Positions 16,859 to 24,119 of a stretch of DNA of 37,438 nucleotides are shown in pieces. A program made the translations under genes and the position numbers. How positions within the stretch are numbered: the stretch's first letter is position 1; each line of letters begins with the position of its first letter. The notes beneath the pieces are model-generated. The model saw only the letters and a list, made by a program, of their open reading frames with translations, ran no database searches and had not been told where the DNA came from. Source of the stretch: JADHLJ01 sp038118725 (GTDB taxonomy: Bacteria; Pseudomonadota; Alphaproteobacteria; Thalassobaculales; Thalassobaculaceae); assembly GCA_038118725.1 (NCBI GenBank), contig JAYOIK010000053.1, forward strand, positions 1-37,438, read 5' to 3'.

Positions 16859-17101
16859 TTAGCTTTCGGTAGCGCTGTTCAAACGCCGTGCTTGGCGCCG
16901 CGTCACACGCCGCCGATCGACTCCCGCCTCGGCCTGTCGCTCACGCAGCGCCAACAGAACCTCGCGTTTCTGGTCGTCGTCGTATCGCGACCAATGGGCG
17001 ACCTCGCGTAGGGTGCGAAAACAACCCAGACAGAACTTGGTCTTGGCGTTGATCTGGCATACCCCGACACAGGGCGAGGTCAGTGGAAAGTCGGCGTCCA
17101 T
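16859..17101 (-). CDS. DUF1289 domain-containing protein
   Basis: An 80-residue protein with the compact DUF1289 signature: SPCVGVCQIN at 9-18, then CLGC (29-32) and the REVAHWSRY motif (about 37-45). The four conserved cysteines suggest a metal- or iron-sulfur-binding knuckle. The family is widespread in proteobacteria and its function is unknown. After residue 60 comes a basic helix (RRRVTRRQARR) beyond the core. GGAGG precedes the ATG. A terminator hairpin 60 bases upstream separates it from the DJ-1-like gene on the same strand, so it should have its own promoter. Confidence 0.88.
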   Translation of the reverse strand: MDADFPLTSPCVGVCQINAKTKFCLGCFRTLREVAHWSRYDDDQKREVLLALRERQAEAGVDRRRVTRRQARRLNSATES

Positions 17102-17156
17102 CGCGGGCCTCCAACGGCGTTGACAGGGCTATATCCGGCGACGACGCGGCGAGAGC

Positions 17157-17193
17157 AAGAAAAAACGGCGCGGTGAGATCACCAGCGCCGTTC
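17157..17193 (-). terminator. Rho-independent terminator after the DJ-1-like gene
   Basis: Read on the minus strand, AACGGCGC (17193-17186) pairs with GCGCCGTT (17172-17165), an 8-bp perfect stem. Inside it GGTGA and TCACC add five more pairs around a 2-base loop with a single bulged base. The stem runs into six T residues (17166-17161). It lies 35 bases after the stop of the gene ending at 17229, as expected for an intrinsic terminator of that transcript. Confidence 0.88.
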
Positions 17194-17228
17194 AATCCTT
17201 GCCGTGTCGCCGCGACGATCACCCGAGA

Positions 17229-17798
17229 TCAGGCGGCTTCGTTAACCTCGCCCTCATAACTCGCGACCAGCGCCGAGAAACGCTCCATCACTTGCGCGAC
17301 CACCTCGAAACCAGAGCCGGACACCAGGTTGCCGGACACCACGACATCGTCGTCTTGCCAATCCGCGCCGGCCTCGACCATGGCGTCGCGGATCAGGGCG
17401 GAACCGGTTACGACGCGGCCCGACGCATCCTCGGAGGCAATCATCAGCTTGGCTCCGTCACCGATCAACGCGGTCGGCATGTCGGCCCGCAGGAAAGCCT
17501 TCAAGATGCGCTTGGCATGGGGGTCCTCGGCCATCTTCTCGACGCTACGAATGCCGCCGGGAACAATCAGGCCGTCATAGTCAATCGCCAGCGTGTCGGC
17601 GAGATCCGCGTCGACCGGGAAGAAATGACCCCAACCACCATCGTACCAACCGTTCACCAGGCCGTTGGCCCGCGATACGACGGTGACCTTGGCGCCGGCC
17701 TCGATCAAGCGCTTCTGCGGCTCGGTGAACTCAATCTCGTCAAATCCATTCGCGACCATCAAGGCGATCGTTCTTCCAATCAGCGGCTTGTCATCCAT
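17229..17798 (-). CDS. DJ-1/PfpI superfamily protein lacking the nucleophilic Cys
   Basis: A 189-residue protein of the DJ-1/PfpI fold. The strand and loop DGLIVPGG (75-82) and the layout around the nucleophile elbow match the family. The elbow reads ALIGDGAKL (110-118): the usual nucleophile Cys is G113 and the following His is D114; the Glu that normally contacts the Cys aligns with D20 (GFDEIEF). It therefore cannot work as a PfpI-type hydrolase or a DJ-1-type glyoxalase/deglycase by the known chemistry and may be a binding or structural homologue. The ATG has GGAG 6 bases upstream; the in-frame TTG four codons earlier is worse. It is followed by an intrinsic terminator and appears monocistronic. 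Confidence 0.85.
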   Translation of the reverse strand: MDDKPLIGRTIALMVANGFDEIEFTEPQKRLIEAGAKVTVVSRANGLVNGWYDGGWGHFFPVDADLADTLAIDYDGLIVPGGIRSVEKMAEDPHAKRILKAFLRADMPTALIGDGAKLMIASEDASGRVVTGSALIRDAMVEAGADWQDDDVVVSGNLVSGSGFEVVAQVMERFSALVASYEGEVNEAA

Positions 17799-18162
17799 AC
17801 TATTCTCCAATCTCGGGTTTCATCGGTCTCGCCGAACCCACTTGGTCACGCGCCGACCGGAAAAAACCCCGATCAAGGCGAGATCACCAAGAGGCGCCCC
17901 ATGTACCGGACATTTCCAACGAACCTGGCGCGAAAGGACCCGGCCTTTTGAAGTCGGGGTCACTGGGCGCGCGGTCATTTCGAGGAATCCGGCCAACAGG
18001 CTCGGCAAATTCTTTGGGCGCGGAAAGCGAATTTGGTCAGTTACAATGACCTAACCCGTGACGACTTGAATTTCAAGCCCCAGACGAAAACAATTGAAAA
18101 CAATCATGCAATTCCAAGCGCGACCCGTTGTCGCGCCGACGATGGAAACTATCTCACGGGAA
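17799..18162. other. Intergenic region between the DJ-1-like gene and tRNA-Gly
   Basis: About 360 bases. It should contain the minus-strand promoter of the DJ-1-like gene near its left end. Around 18030-18130 it is AT-rich compared with the window. A 62-codon minus-strand frame (17820-18008) lacks an SD and a recognisable composition and is not called. I see no repeat or RNA gene in it. Confidence 0.35.
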
Positions 18163-18236
18163 TGGAGCGGGTGAGGGGAATCGAACCCCCGTATTCAGCT
18201 TGGGAAGCTGATGTTCTACCATTGAACTACACCCGC
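18163..18236 (-). tRNA. tRNA-Gly (anticodon CCC)
   Basis: Read on the minus strand this is a complete 74-base tRNA with an encoded CCA end. The acceptor arm GCGGGTG pairs with CACCCGC, the discriminator is U, the D-arm contains AGTTCAATGGTAGAAC, the anticodon stem TCAGC/GCTGA encloses the loop TTCCCAA, and the T-arm is GGGGGTTCGATTCCCC with the TTCGA loop. The anticodon CCC reads GGG. It closely resembles E. coli glyU in layout. It stands alone rather than in a tRNA cluster. Confidence 0.97.
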
Positions 18237-18260
18237 GCCGATGACGCTTCGGTCGGGCGG

Positions 18261-18289
18261 ACACTAGCGGCAAGCGCGAGGGTGGGCAA
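18261..18289 (-). promoter_or_regulatory. Candidate promoter for tRNA-Gly
   Basis: On the minus strand TTGCCC (18289-18284) is followed after 17 bases by TAGTGT (18266-18261). This gives a -35/-10-like pair with ideal spacing and a start about 7 bases downstream, roughly 18 bases before the mature 5' end. The -10 matches the consensus at only three positions, so the call is tentative. Confidence 0.35.
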
Positions 18290-18409
18290 GATTGGATTTG
18301 CGCCGGCCACCGCCAACGCCACGGCTCGATTTCAAGAGAATCCGGGCCAGCGGCAATCTCCGGTCACGCGGTAACCAGAAGGCGTTCAACCGCGGAAGCC
18401 CGAAACTGG

Positions 18410-18415
18410 TATGAT
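18410..18415 (+). promoter_or_regulatory. Candidate extended -10 promoter for the RTX gene
   Basis: TATGAT is preceded by TGG, giving the extended -10 form TGnTATnnT. A poor -35 (TTCAAC at 18385-18390) sits 19 bases upstream. Transcription would begin near 18422, leaving a leader of about 40 bases before the ATG at 18464. The position suits the RTX gene, and the surroundings are GC-rich enough for the motif to stand out. Confidence 0.4.
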
Positions 18416-18463
18416 ACTTGCTTGATCGATTTTGGCACGGACCAGAAATGAGAATGCGGGACA

Positions 18464-19903
18464 ATGTCGATAACCACCAGCGCCGATAGCATCGATAGCG
18501 CCACGGAAGCTCCGGGCTCGACCCTGACCTCGGACGGCGGAACCTTGACGATTACCTCCGGGACACTTTCGTCAGGGAATCTGGCGGGTATCGAGGGTCG
18601 CGGATATACCAACATCACGGTGTCCTCCAATGCCGCTCATGTGCTGGATTTCGACGGCGCCTACGCGATCAGTAACTCCTCGACGGTATCAATCGTTTTC
18701 ACGAGCACCGTGGGTGTAAGCGTGGACGGAGCCGGCCTGCTGGGTTCGGCGAACAAGCTATCGGTTATCGGCACCTCCACCAGCGATACCTTAAGCGGCA
18801 GTCCGGACGCCGACACCTTGTCGGGCGGAGAGGGCAATGACAGCCTGTTCGGCGGCTCCGGTATCGGTGCCGACAGTTTGTTCGCCGGCGGCGGCGAGGA
18901 CATCGCGTACGGTAACCAGGGCGCTGATGCCATCAGCGGAGGGTCCGGCAACGATACCCTGTTCGGCGGCCAGGGCATGGATCTCCTCAACGGCGGCGAC
19001 GACAACGACCTGCTCTACGCGGGCATCGGAAACGACACCCTGATCGGCGGCAACGGATTTGACACGTTGTACGGCGCCGAGGGCGATGATCTGCTGACCG
19101 GTGGTGACGGAAACGACATTATCTATGGAAATGCTGGCGCGGACACGTTGAGCGGCCAGAATGGCCAAGACTCGCTTTATGGCGGTGCGTCGAATGACTC
19201 CCTTTTCGGCGGCGCGGGAGAGGATGCGCTCTATGGAAACTTGGGGGACGACACGCTGGATGGAGGCGCGTCCACGGATACGCTTCTCGGCGGCAATGGC
19301 AACGACGTCTTGTCCGGCGGCGCCTTCGGCGACGTGATCTACGGCAATCAGGGGGCGGATACGATTTCCGGCGGGGACGATGGAGATCGCCTCTATGGTG
19401 GCGCCTCGACGGATCTGATTTCAGGTCAGGACGGCGCGGACATGTTGTTCGGCAACGCCGGCGCCGACACCCTGAGCGGTGGTTCGAACTCGGATACGCT
19501 GTTCGGCCATGACGGAGCCGATCTGATCTACGGCAATTTCGGCGCTGATACGCTCTCCGGTGGCGCTGGCGCGGACCTGCTCTATGGCGGCGGCGACAAT
19601 GACCTAATCAGTGGCGGCGCGGGCAACGATACGATCTGGGGTAATCTTGGGAATGATGCCCTGTTAGGCGGGACCGGCACGGACCAGTTCAATCTGCGTG
19701 GGAACTTCGGAGCCGATACCATCGTGGATTTCAGCTCAAGCGAAGGCGATAGGATCGCGGTTGACTCTGGCGTGACCCTGTCCTTCACGGACGAGACCTC
19801 AAGCACGCGGGTGGATTTCAGTAGTGGCGGCTCCGTTGTCGTGGTTCACACGGATTTCACCTCCGCGAATGTCAGTAGCGGCGACTTCTTCGACTTCATC
19901 TGA
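18464..19903 (+). CDS. RTX-type calcium-binding repeat protein
   Basis: A 479-residue, acidic, Cys-free protein. Residues 1-110 are a Ser/Thr-rich region of short beta-strands. Residues about 111-409 hold roughly 33 glycine/aspartate nonapeptides of the form GGxGxDxLx, which bind calcium and fold into a parallel beta-roll outside the cell. The last 70 residues (from DFSSSEGDRIAV) look like the uncleaved C-terminal signal for type I secretion. There is no N-terminal signal peptide and no enzymatic domain, so it is either a structural surface protein or a carrier repeat. No type I ABC exporter or adaptor gene lies in the window. GCGGGACA lies just before the ATG. The repeats show a 36-residue higher-order period with xGN at the start of each unit. 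Confidence 0.9.
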   Translation: MSITTSADSIDSATEAPGSTLTSDGGTLTITSGTLSSGNLAGIEGRGYTNITVSSNAAHVLDFDGAYAISNSSTVSIVFTSTVGVSVDGAGLLGSANKLSVIGTSTSDTLSGSPDADTLSGGEGNDSLFGGSGIGADSLFAGGGEDIAYGNQGADAISGGSGNDTLFGGQGMDLLNGGDDNDLLYAGIGNDTLIGGNGFDTLYGAEGDDLLTGGDGNDIIYGNAGADTLSGQNGQDSLYGGASNDSLFGGAGEDALYGNLGDDTLDGGASTDTLLGGNGNDVLSGGAFGDVIYGNQGADTISGGDDGDRLYGGASTDLISGQDGADMLFGNAGADTLSGGSNSDTLFGHDGADLIYGNFGADTLSGGAGADLLYGGGDNDLISGGAGNDTIWGNLGNDALLGGTGTDQFNLRGNFGADTIVDFSSSEGDRIAVDSGVTLSFTDETSSTRVDFSSGGSVVVVHTDFTSANVSSGDFFDFI

Positions 19904-20114
19904 GCATCCGACGCGTTCAAGGCGTCCCTCCCGGCACGCTCAACCGTAATCACCATGGCGTGATAGAGCCCGGATATCCTGTCCGATTTCCGCCTGTCTG
20001 GAAGGAGATACATCGGTTTACTATGGACATTGCGTCCCCCACCCTTACATAACGTGACACGCCGCCCAATGGGGATCGGCGGCACGACAAAAAGGCCTAA
20101 TGGGAGGGGCGCGG
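19904..20114. other. Intergenic region upstream of apaG, with a short dyad
   Basis: About 210 bases between the RTX gene and apaG. It contains ATCAC (19949-19953) and GTGAT (19960-19964), arranged as an inverted repeat around six bases, a possible operator. No poly-T-followed hairpin was found, so I could not identify the RTX terminator. The SD GGGAGGGG lies at the right edge, directly in front of the apaG GTG. Confidence 0.35.
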
Positions 20115-20507
20115 GTGTATCACCAGATCACGAATTCCATCAAGGTGACGGTCAATCCCGTTTATCTTGAGGATCAATCTTCACCCTCCGAGGAACATTA
20201 CGTGTGGGCCTATCAGGTAACGATCGAAAATCTCGGAGACGAGACGGTCCAATTGCGCAACCGGGCCTGGTCGATCACCGACGCGAGCGGGCATACCCAG
20301 GAAGTGCGGGGGCCCGGCGTGGTCGGCGAGCAACCGATCCTCGGCCCCGGCGATAGTTTCGAATACACCAGCGGTACGCCGCTAAAAACACCCTCCGGTC
20401 TGATGGTCGGCTCATACGAGATGGAAAGCGAGGCGGGCGCTCGGTTTAATGTCCCGGTCCCCGCCTTCTCGTTGGACAGCCCCCACCAACCGGTACGTCT
20501 GAACTGA
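20115..20507 (+). CDS. apaG: ApaG family protein
   Basis: A 130-residue single-domain beta-sandwich protein. The segments VTVNPVYLEDQS, HYVWAYQVTIENLG, EVRGPGVVGEQP, SFEYTSGTPL and the ending PAFSLDSP are characteristic of ApaG. The family is known from Co2+ resistance phenotypes and the fibronectin-III-like fold; its biochemical role is unsettled. The start is a GTG at 20115: GGGAGGGG lies about six bases upstream, and the resulting VYHQITNSIKVTV matches the usual MYxxTTxxIxVTV. An ATG five codons farther up would place the SD inside the coding region. The gene stands between the RTX gene and folE, all on the plus strand. Confidence 0.93.
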   Translation: MYHQITNSIKVTVNPVYLEDQSSPSEEHYVWAYQVTIENLGDETVQLRNRAWSITDASGHTQEVRGPGVVGEQPILGPGDSFEYTSGTPLKTPSGLMVGSYEMESEAGARFNVPVPAFSLDSPHQPVRLN

Positions 20508-20633
20508 CAAGGTCGAGAGCGCCCCGTGCCATCGCGCGGCCCAGGCGACCCCAAGGCAGCGGTCTGGATTTGCCTAAGACGGCCCAGGCTGCGAAGATGA
20601 ACGAGCGACTTATTACGCGAAGAGGAACAAATC

Positions 20634-21272
20634 ATGGCGCCAGATGACCACGGCTCCGCCGAAAACAACGCGCGCGCCCGGTTCGAGGCGTTGACCGCCA
20701 CGCGTCCCAGTCGGGACGACGCCGAGGCCGCGGTTCGTACCTTGATCCAGTGGATTGGCGACGACCCGGACCGCGAAGGTCTGGTCGACACGCCGAAACG
20801 CGTGGTCAAGGCCTATGAGGAATTGTTCGGCGGCTATTGGGAAGACCCGACGGCGATCCTGGAGCGGACTTTCGAGGAAACCGAGCAATACGAGGAGATG
20901 GTCCTGCTGCGCGATATCCGGCTGGAATCGTTCTGCGAGCACCATATTCTGCCAATAATCGGTAAGGTTCACATTGCCTATGTCCCGGATGGCCGGGTGG
21001 TCGGCGTGAGCAAGCTCGCGCGGGTTCTCGAGGTTTACGCGAAGCGCATGCAGATCCAGGAAAAGCTGACCGCGCAAGTCGCCAACACGATTAACGACGT
21101 GCTTCGCCCCAAGGGCGTGGCGGTGGTTATCGAGGCGGCGCATGAGTGCATGACAACGCGCGGGGTTCACAAGCCCGGCGTGACGATGGTCACCAAGACG
21201 TTGCTCGGCTGTTTTCGCGACGATCCCGATGCGCGCAGGGATTTCATGAGCTTCATCGGCAATCCCGGCTGA
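20634..21272 (+). CDS. folE: GTP cyclohydrolase I
   Basis: A 212-residue enzyme that converts GTP to 7,8-dihydroneopterin triphosphate, the first step of tetrahydrofolate (and queuosine) synthesis, as a cytoplasmic toroidal decamer. The zinc ligands C101, H104 (SFCEHHILP) and C172 (HECMTTRG) are present, as is the GVSKLARV motif (124-131). This is the canonical zinc-dependent type I enzyme, not the FolE2 type. GAGGAACAAATC precedes the ATG. It has 126 bases before apaG's stop upstream and 126 bases to trkH downstream, with no clear operon partner. Confidence 0.96.
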   Translation: MAPDDHGSAENNARARFEALTATRPSRDDAEAAVRTLIQWIGDDPDREGLVDTPKRVVKAYEELFGGYWEDPTAILERTFEETEQYEEMVLLRDIRLESFCEHHILPIIGKVHIAYVPDGRVVGVSKLARVLEVYAKRMQIQEKLTAQVANTINDVLRPKGVAVVIEAAHECMTTRGVHKPGVTMVTKTLLGCFRDDPDARRDFMSFIGNPG

Positions 21273-21398
21273 TTCTCGGCCCATCACGATTTCGGCGCAA
21301 TTGGGACCGCGTCGGCGCCAAGACCTCCGATCGGGTGGACTTGAACGGCGTTTTATCCAATGATCACAAAGTTTTGAACGGCACGGATCGGAGCCACC

Positions 21399-22850
21399 TT
21401 GGTCGCGATCGGCCCAGTCCTCTTTATCATCGGTTTGCTCATGTCGTTGCTCGCGGTGGCCATGGGCTTGCCGGCGATCGCCGACTTGGCGACCGGAAAC
21501 CCCGACTGGCAGGTTTTCGCGGGTTCCGCCGCCGTGTCGCTTTTCGTCGGCGTCGGGCTGATGCTGACGACTCGAACCGGCATGCATACCCATCTCAATT
21601 TGCGACAGGCCTTTTTGCTGACCACCATGAGTTGGGTCGCGGTCGCCATGGTGGGCGCCCTGCCCTTTGCCTTCTCCGAACTGAACCTCAGTGTTTCGGA
21701 TGCGTTTTTCGAGTCCATGTCGGGTATCACGACCACCGGTTCGACGGTGATCGTCGGGCTGGATTTCGCGCCACCGGGCATTCTGTTATGGCGGGCTTTG
21801 CTGCAATGGCTCGGCGGGGTGGGCATCATTGTCATGGCGCTGGCAATGTTGCCGATGCTCAGCGTTGGCGGCATGCAGCTGTTCCAAACCGAGGCCGGCG
21901 ATACCCCGGACAAGGTTCTGCCGAGGGCGGCCCAGTTGGCCGGCGGCATATTCGCCATTTATCTTCTGTTGACCGGTATCTGCGCGCTGGCGCTCTGGAT
22001 GGCGGGCATGCCGGGTTTCGACGCGGTCGCCCACGCCATGACAACCATCGCCACCGGCGGCTATTCAACCAAGGACGGCTCGATCGGGCACTTTTTAAAC
22101 CCCACGGTCGAATGGATCATCGTCGTCGGCATGATCGTCGGCTCGCTGCCTTTCGTTTACTACCTGAGGGTAGTGCGCGGAGATCTGCGCCCGATCCTGC
22201 GGGATAGCCAGGTCCGATGGTTCCTCATGGTCGTGCTGCTTTCGGTCGCCAGCGTAACGTCCTGGATATGGTTGAAGCAGGACTTTGATCCCGAGAGCGC
22301 GATCCGCCTTGGCGCCTTTAATGTCATATCGGTATTGACCGGAACGGGTTACGCGACCTCTAATTTCGCGGTTTGGGGCGGCTTCCCGGTCATGCTGATG
22401 CTATGTCTCATGTTCGTCGGTGGCTGCGCCGGTTCAACGACCTGCGGCATCAAGATCTTCCGGTTTCAAGTCCTCTACGCGACCGCCAAGGCCCAGCTAC
22501 AGCGCCTGCTGTTGCCGCACGGGGTTTTCATGCCGCACTACAACAAGGCGCCGATACCCGACAGCGTGTCCGACGCGGTCATGGGCTTCTTCTTTTTATA
22601 TATCATCTGTTTCGGAGCGCTGTCCGCCGGCTTGGCGGCCCTGGGTTTGGATTTCACCACGGCGATTTCCGGCGCCGCCACCGCGATCAGCAATGTAGGT
22701 CCCGGCCTGGGCGAGATCATCGGCCCGAACGGCAACTTCAAAAGCCTTCCGGAAGCAGCAAAATGGCTTCTCTCGGCGGGCATGTTGCTTGGCCGGCTAG
22801 AGCTGTTTACCGTGTTGATCTTGTTCTCGCCGGCCTTCTGGACGCGGTGA
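21399..22850 (+). CDS. TrkH-type potassium uptake channel subunit
   Basis: A 483-residue inner-membrane protein with about ten hydrophobic segments and four selectivity-filter loops. These are TTTGST (111-116), TIATGGYST (about 216-224), LTGTGYATSN (313-322) and SNVGPGLG (431-438), the repeated pore signature of the TrkH/KtrB family. It would conduct K+ inward with a TrkA-type NAD-binding regulator; no trkA is in the window. The start is a TTG with GGAG 6 bases upstream. The first in-frame ATG, 14 codons later, would cut into the first membrane helix. TrkG and KtrB are close relatives, so I leave the symbol empty. Confidence 0.92.
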   Translation: MVAIGPVLFIIGLLMSLLAVAMGLPAIADLATGNPDWQVFAGSAAVSLFVGVGLMLTTRTGMHTHLNLRQAFLLTTMSWVAVAMVGALPFAFSELNLSVSDAFFESMSGITTTGSTVIVGLDFAPPGILLWRALLQWLGGVGIIVMALAMLPMLSVGGMQLFQTEAGDTPDKVLPRAAQLAGGIFAIYLLLTGICALALWMAGMPGFDAVAHAMTTIATGGYSTKDGSIGHFLNPTVEWIIVVGMIVGSLPFVYYLRVVRGDLRPILRDSQVRWFLMVVLLSVASVTSWIWLKQDFDPESAIRLGAFNVISVLTGTGYATSNFAVWGGFPVMLMLCLMFVGGCAGSTTCGIKIFRFQVLYATAKAQLQRLLLPHGVFMPHYNKAPIPDSVSDAVMGFFFLYIICFGALSAGLAALGLDFTTAISGAATAISNVGPGLGEIIGPNGNFKSLPEAAKWLLSAGMLLGRLELFTVLILFSPAFWTR

Positions 22851-22908
22851 CGTCCAATCCACAGAATTCTTGCGGTTCCGCTGTTCCCTTGCCTGGAGTT
22901 TTAAAGAT

Positions 22909-24078
22909 ATGACCGATGCCCTGACCAGCTCAATCGAATGGCTGGACCGACTGGTCGCTTTCGACACGACGTCCCGGTTGAGCAATCTCGAGCTTATCGA
23001 TGATGTTCAGAAATATCTCGACGGCCTAGGTGTTCCGACACGACTGACCCGGAACGAGGAAGGCACCAAGGCCAATCTCTGGGCGACCATCGGCCCCGAG
23101 GATCGGGGCGGCGTGGTGCTTTCCGGCCATACGGACGTGGTCCCGGTCGACGGTCAGGATTGGAGCCGCGACCCCTTCAAAATGCATGAGGCGGACGGCA
23201 AGCTCTACGCCCGCGGCACCTCGGACATGAAGGGTTTTTGCGCGATCGCCCTGGCGCTAGCGCCCGAGATGAAGCGTCGGAATCTTAAGACCCCGATCCA
23301 TTTCGCGTTTTCCTATGACGAGGAAGTCGGCTGTCTCGGCGTGCGCGGGCTGATCAAGGATGTCGTGGAGAACCTGCCGCTTCCCCGGGCCGTCGTGGTT
23401 GGTGAGCCGACCTCGATGAAGATCATCGGCGGCAACAAGGGCGGCCGGTCCTTCCGTACCACCGTGCGCGGCGTGCCCGGCCATTCCAGCGAGCCGCATC
23501 GCGGCGCCAATTCGATCATGGCGGCGGCCCGGATCATCAGCTTTATCGAGGATCTTCAGCAAGAAGTGGCGGATAACGCCGATCCCGAATGTCCGTTTGA
23601 CCCGCCCTATACGACCTTTGATCTCGGCGTGATCGAGGGCGGAACCGCGAACAACATCATTCCGGAATTCACCCATTTCAACTGGGGTTATCGCGGCCTT
23701 CCGAACGAGGTTCCCGACGCCCTGGAGAACCGCGTCCGCGCCTTCATCACCGAAACCATTGAGCCCAAGCTGAAAGCCGTCGCCGGTCACGCGGGCGTTA
23801 AGACAGAACTCAGAAACGTCACCCCGCCGCTGATGCCGGACACCGAATCCGCGGCCGAACAGCTCATCCGGCATCTGACCGGGCTGAACGAGTCCGGCAC
23901 CGTGGCGTTCGGCACCGAGGCCGGACTGTTTCAGCAGGCTGGCATCCCGGGCGTCATCTTCGGCCCCGGCTCGATCCAGCAGGCCCATCAGCCCGACGAG
24001 TTCATCGAGATCAGTCAGATGGCCGAGTGCGTGACCTTTGTCGGCAAGCTGATCGATTGGGCGGAAACCGGCGCGTGA
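22909..24078 (+). CDS. argE: Acetylornithine deacetylase (M20 family)
   Basis: A 389-residue di-zinc M20 hydrolase, most similar to ArgE, which releases ornithine from N2-acetylornithine. The metal and catalytic residues are in place: H74 and D76 (SGHTDVVPVD), D106 (GTSDMKGF), E138-E139 (DEEVGCLG), E166 (GEPTSM) and H360 (QQAHQPDEF). The dimerisation insert with RGVPGHSSEPHRGANSI follows at about 198-214. The ATG at 22909 was chosen over an upstream in-frame TTG because it gives the family's usual start. It overlaps nothing and converges on the Asp-box propeller gene. A related deacylase substrate is possible, but the length and motifs fit ArgE best. Confidence 0.88.
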   Translation: MTDALTSSIEWLDRLVAFDTTSRLSNLELIDDVQKYLDGLGVPTRLTRNEEGTKANLWATIGPEDRGGVVLSGHTDVVPVDGQDWSRDPFKMHEADGKLYARGTSDMKGFCAIALALAPEMKRRNLKTPIHFAFSYDEEVGCLGVRGLIKDVVENLPLPRAVVVGEPTSMKIIGGNKGGRSFRTTVRGVPGHSSEPHRGANSIMAAARIISFIEDLQQEVADNADPECPFDPPYTTFDLGVIEGGTANNIIPEFTHFNWGYRGLPNEVPDALENRVRAFITETIEPKLKAVAGHAGVKTELRNVTPPLMPDTESAAEQLIRHLTGLNESGTVAFGTEAGLFQQAGIPGVIFGPGSIQQAHQPDEFIEISQMAECVTFVGKLIDWAETGA

Positions 24079-24119
24079 TCAACGGCCACGCACCTGGTTG
24101 CCAGCCCTCGCGGTGCTCT

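Noticed and set aside
17820..18008. A 62-codon minus-strand frame before the DJ-1-like gene
   Set aside because: Basic, without SD or family pattern.
18033..18374. A 113-codon plus-strand frame containing VRGIEPPYSAWEADVLPLNYTR
   Set aside because: This is the well-known false protein read across an antisense tRNA; the stretch is exactly tRNA-Gly on the minus strand.
18794..19690. Regular short repeats that could suggest a CRISPR array or satellite DNA
   Set aside because: They are in-frame codons for RTX nonapeptides with changing third bases and no spacer/repeat structure.
20613..21593. A 326-codon minus-strand frame over folE
   Set aside because: folE on the plus strand has complete zinc ligands; this frame is its shadow.
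21146..22207. A 353-codon plus-strand frame overlapping folE and trkH
   Set aside because: It reads the trkH region in another frame and is Arg/His-rich; TrkH has all four filter loops in the correct frame.
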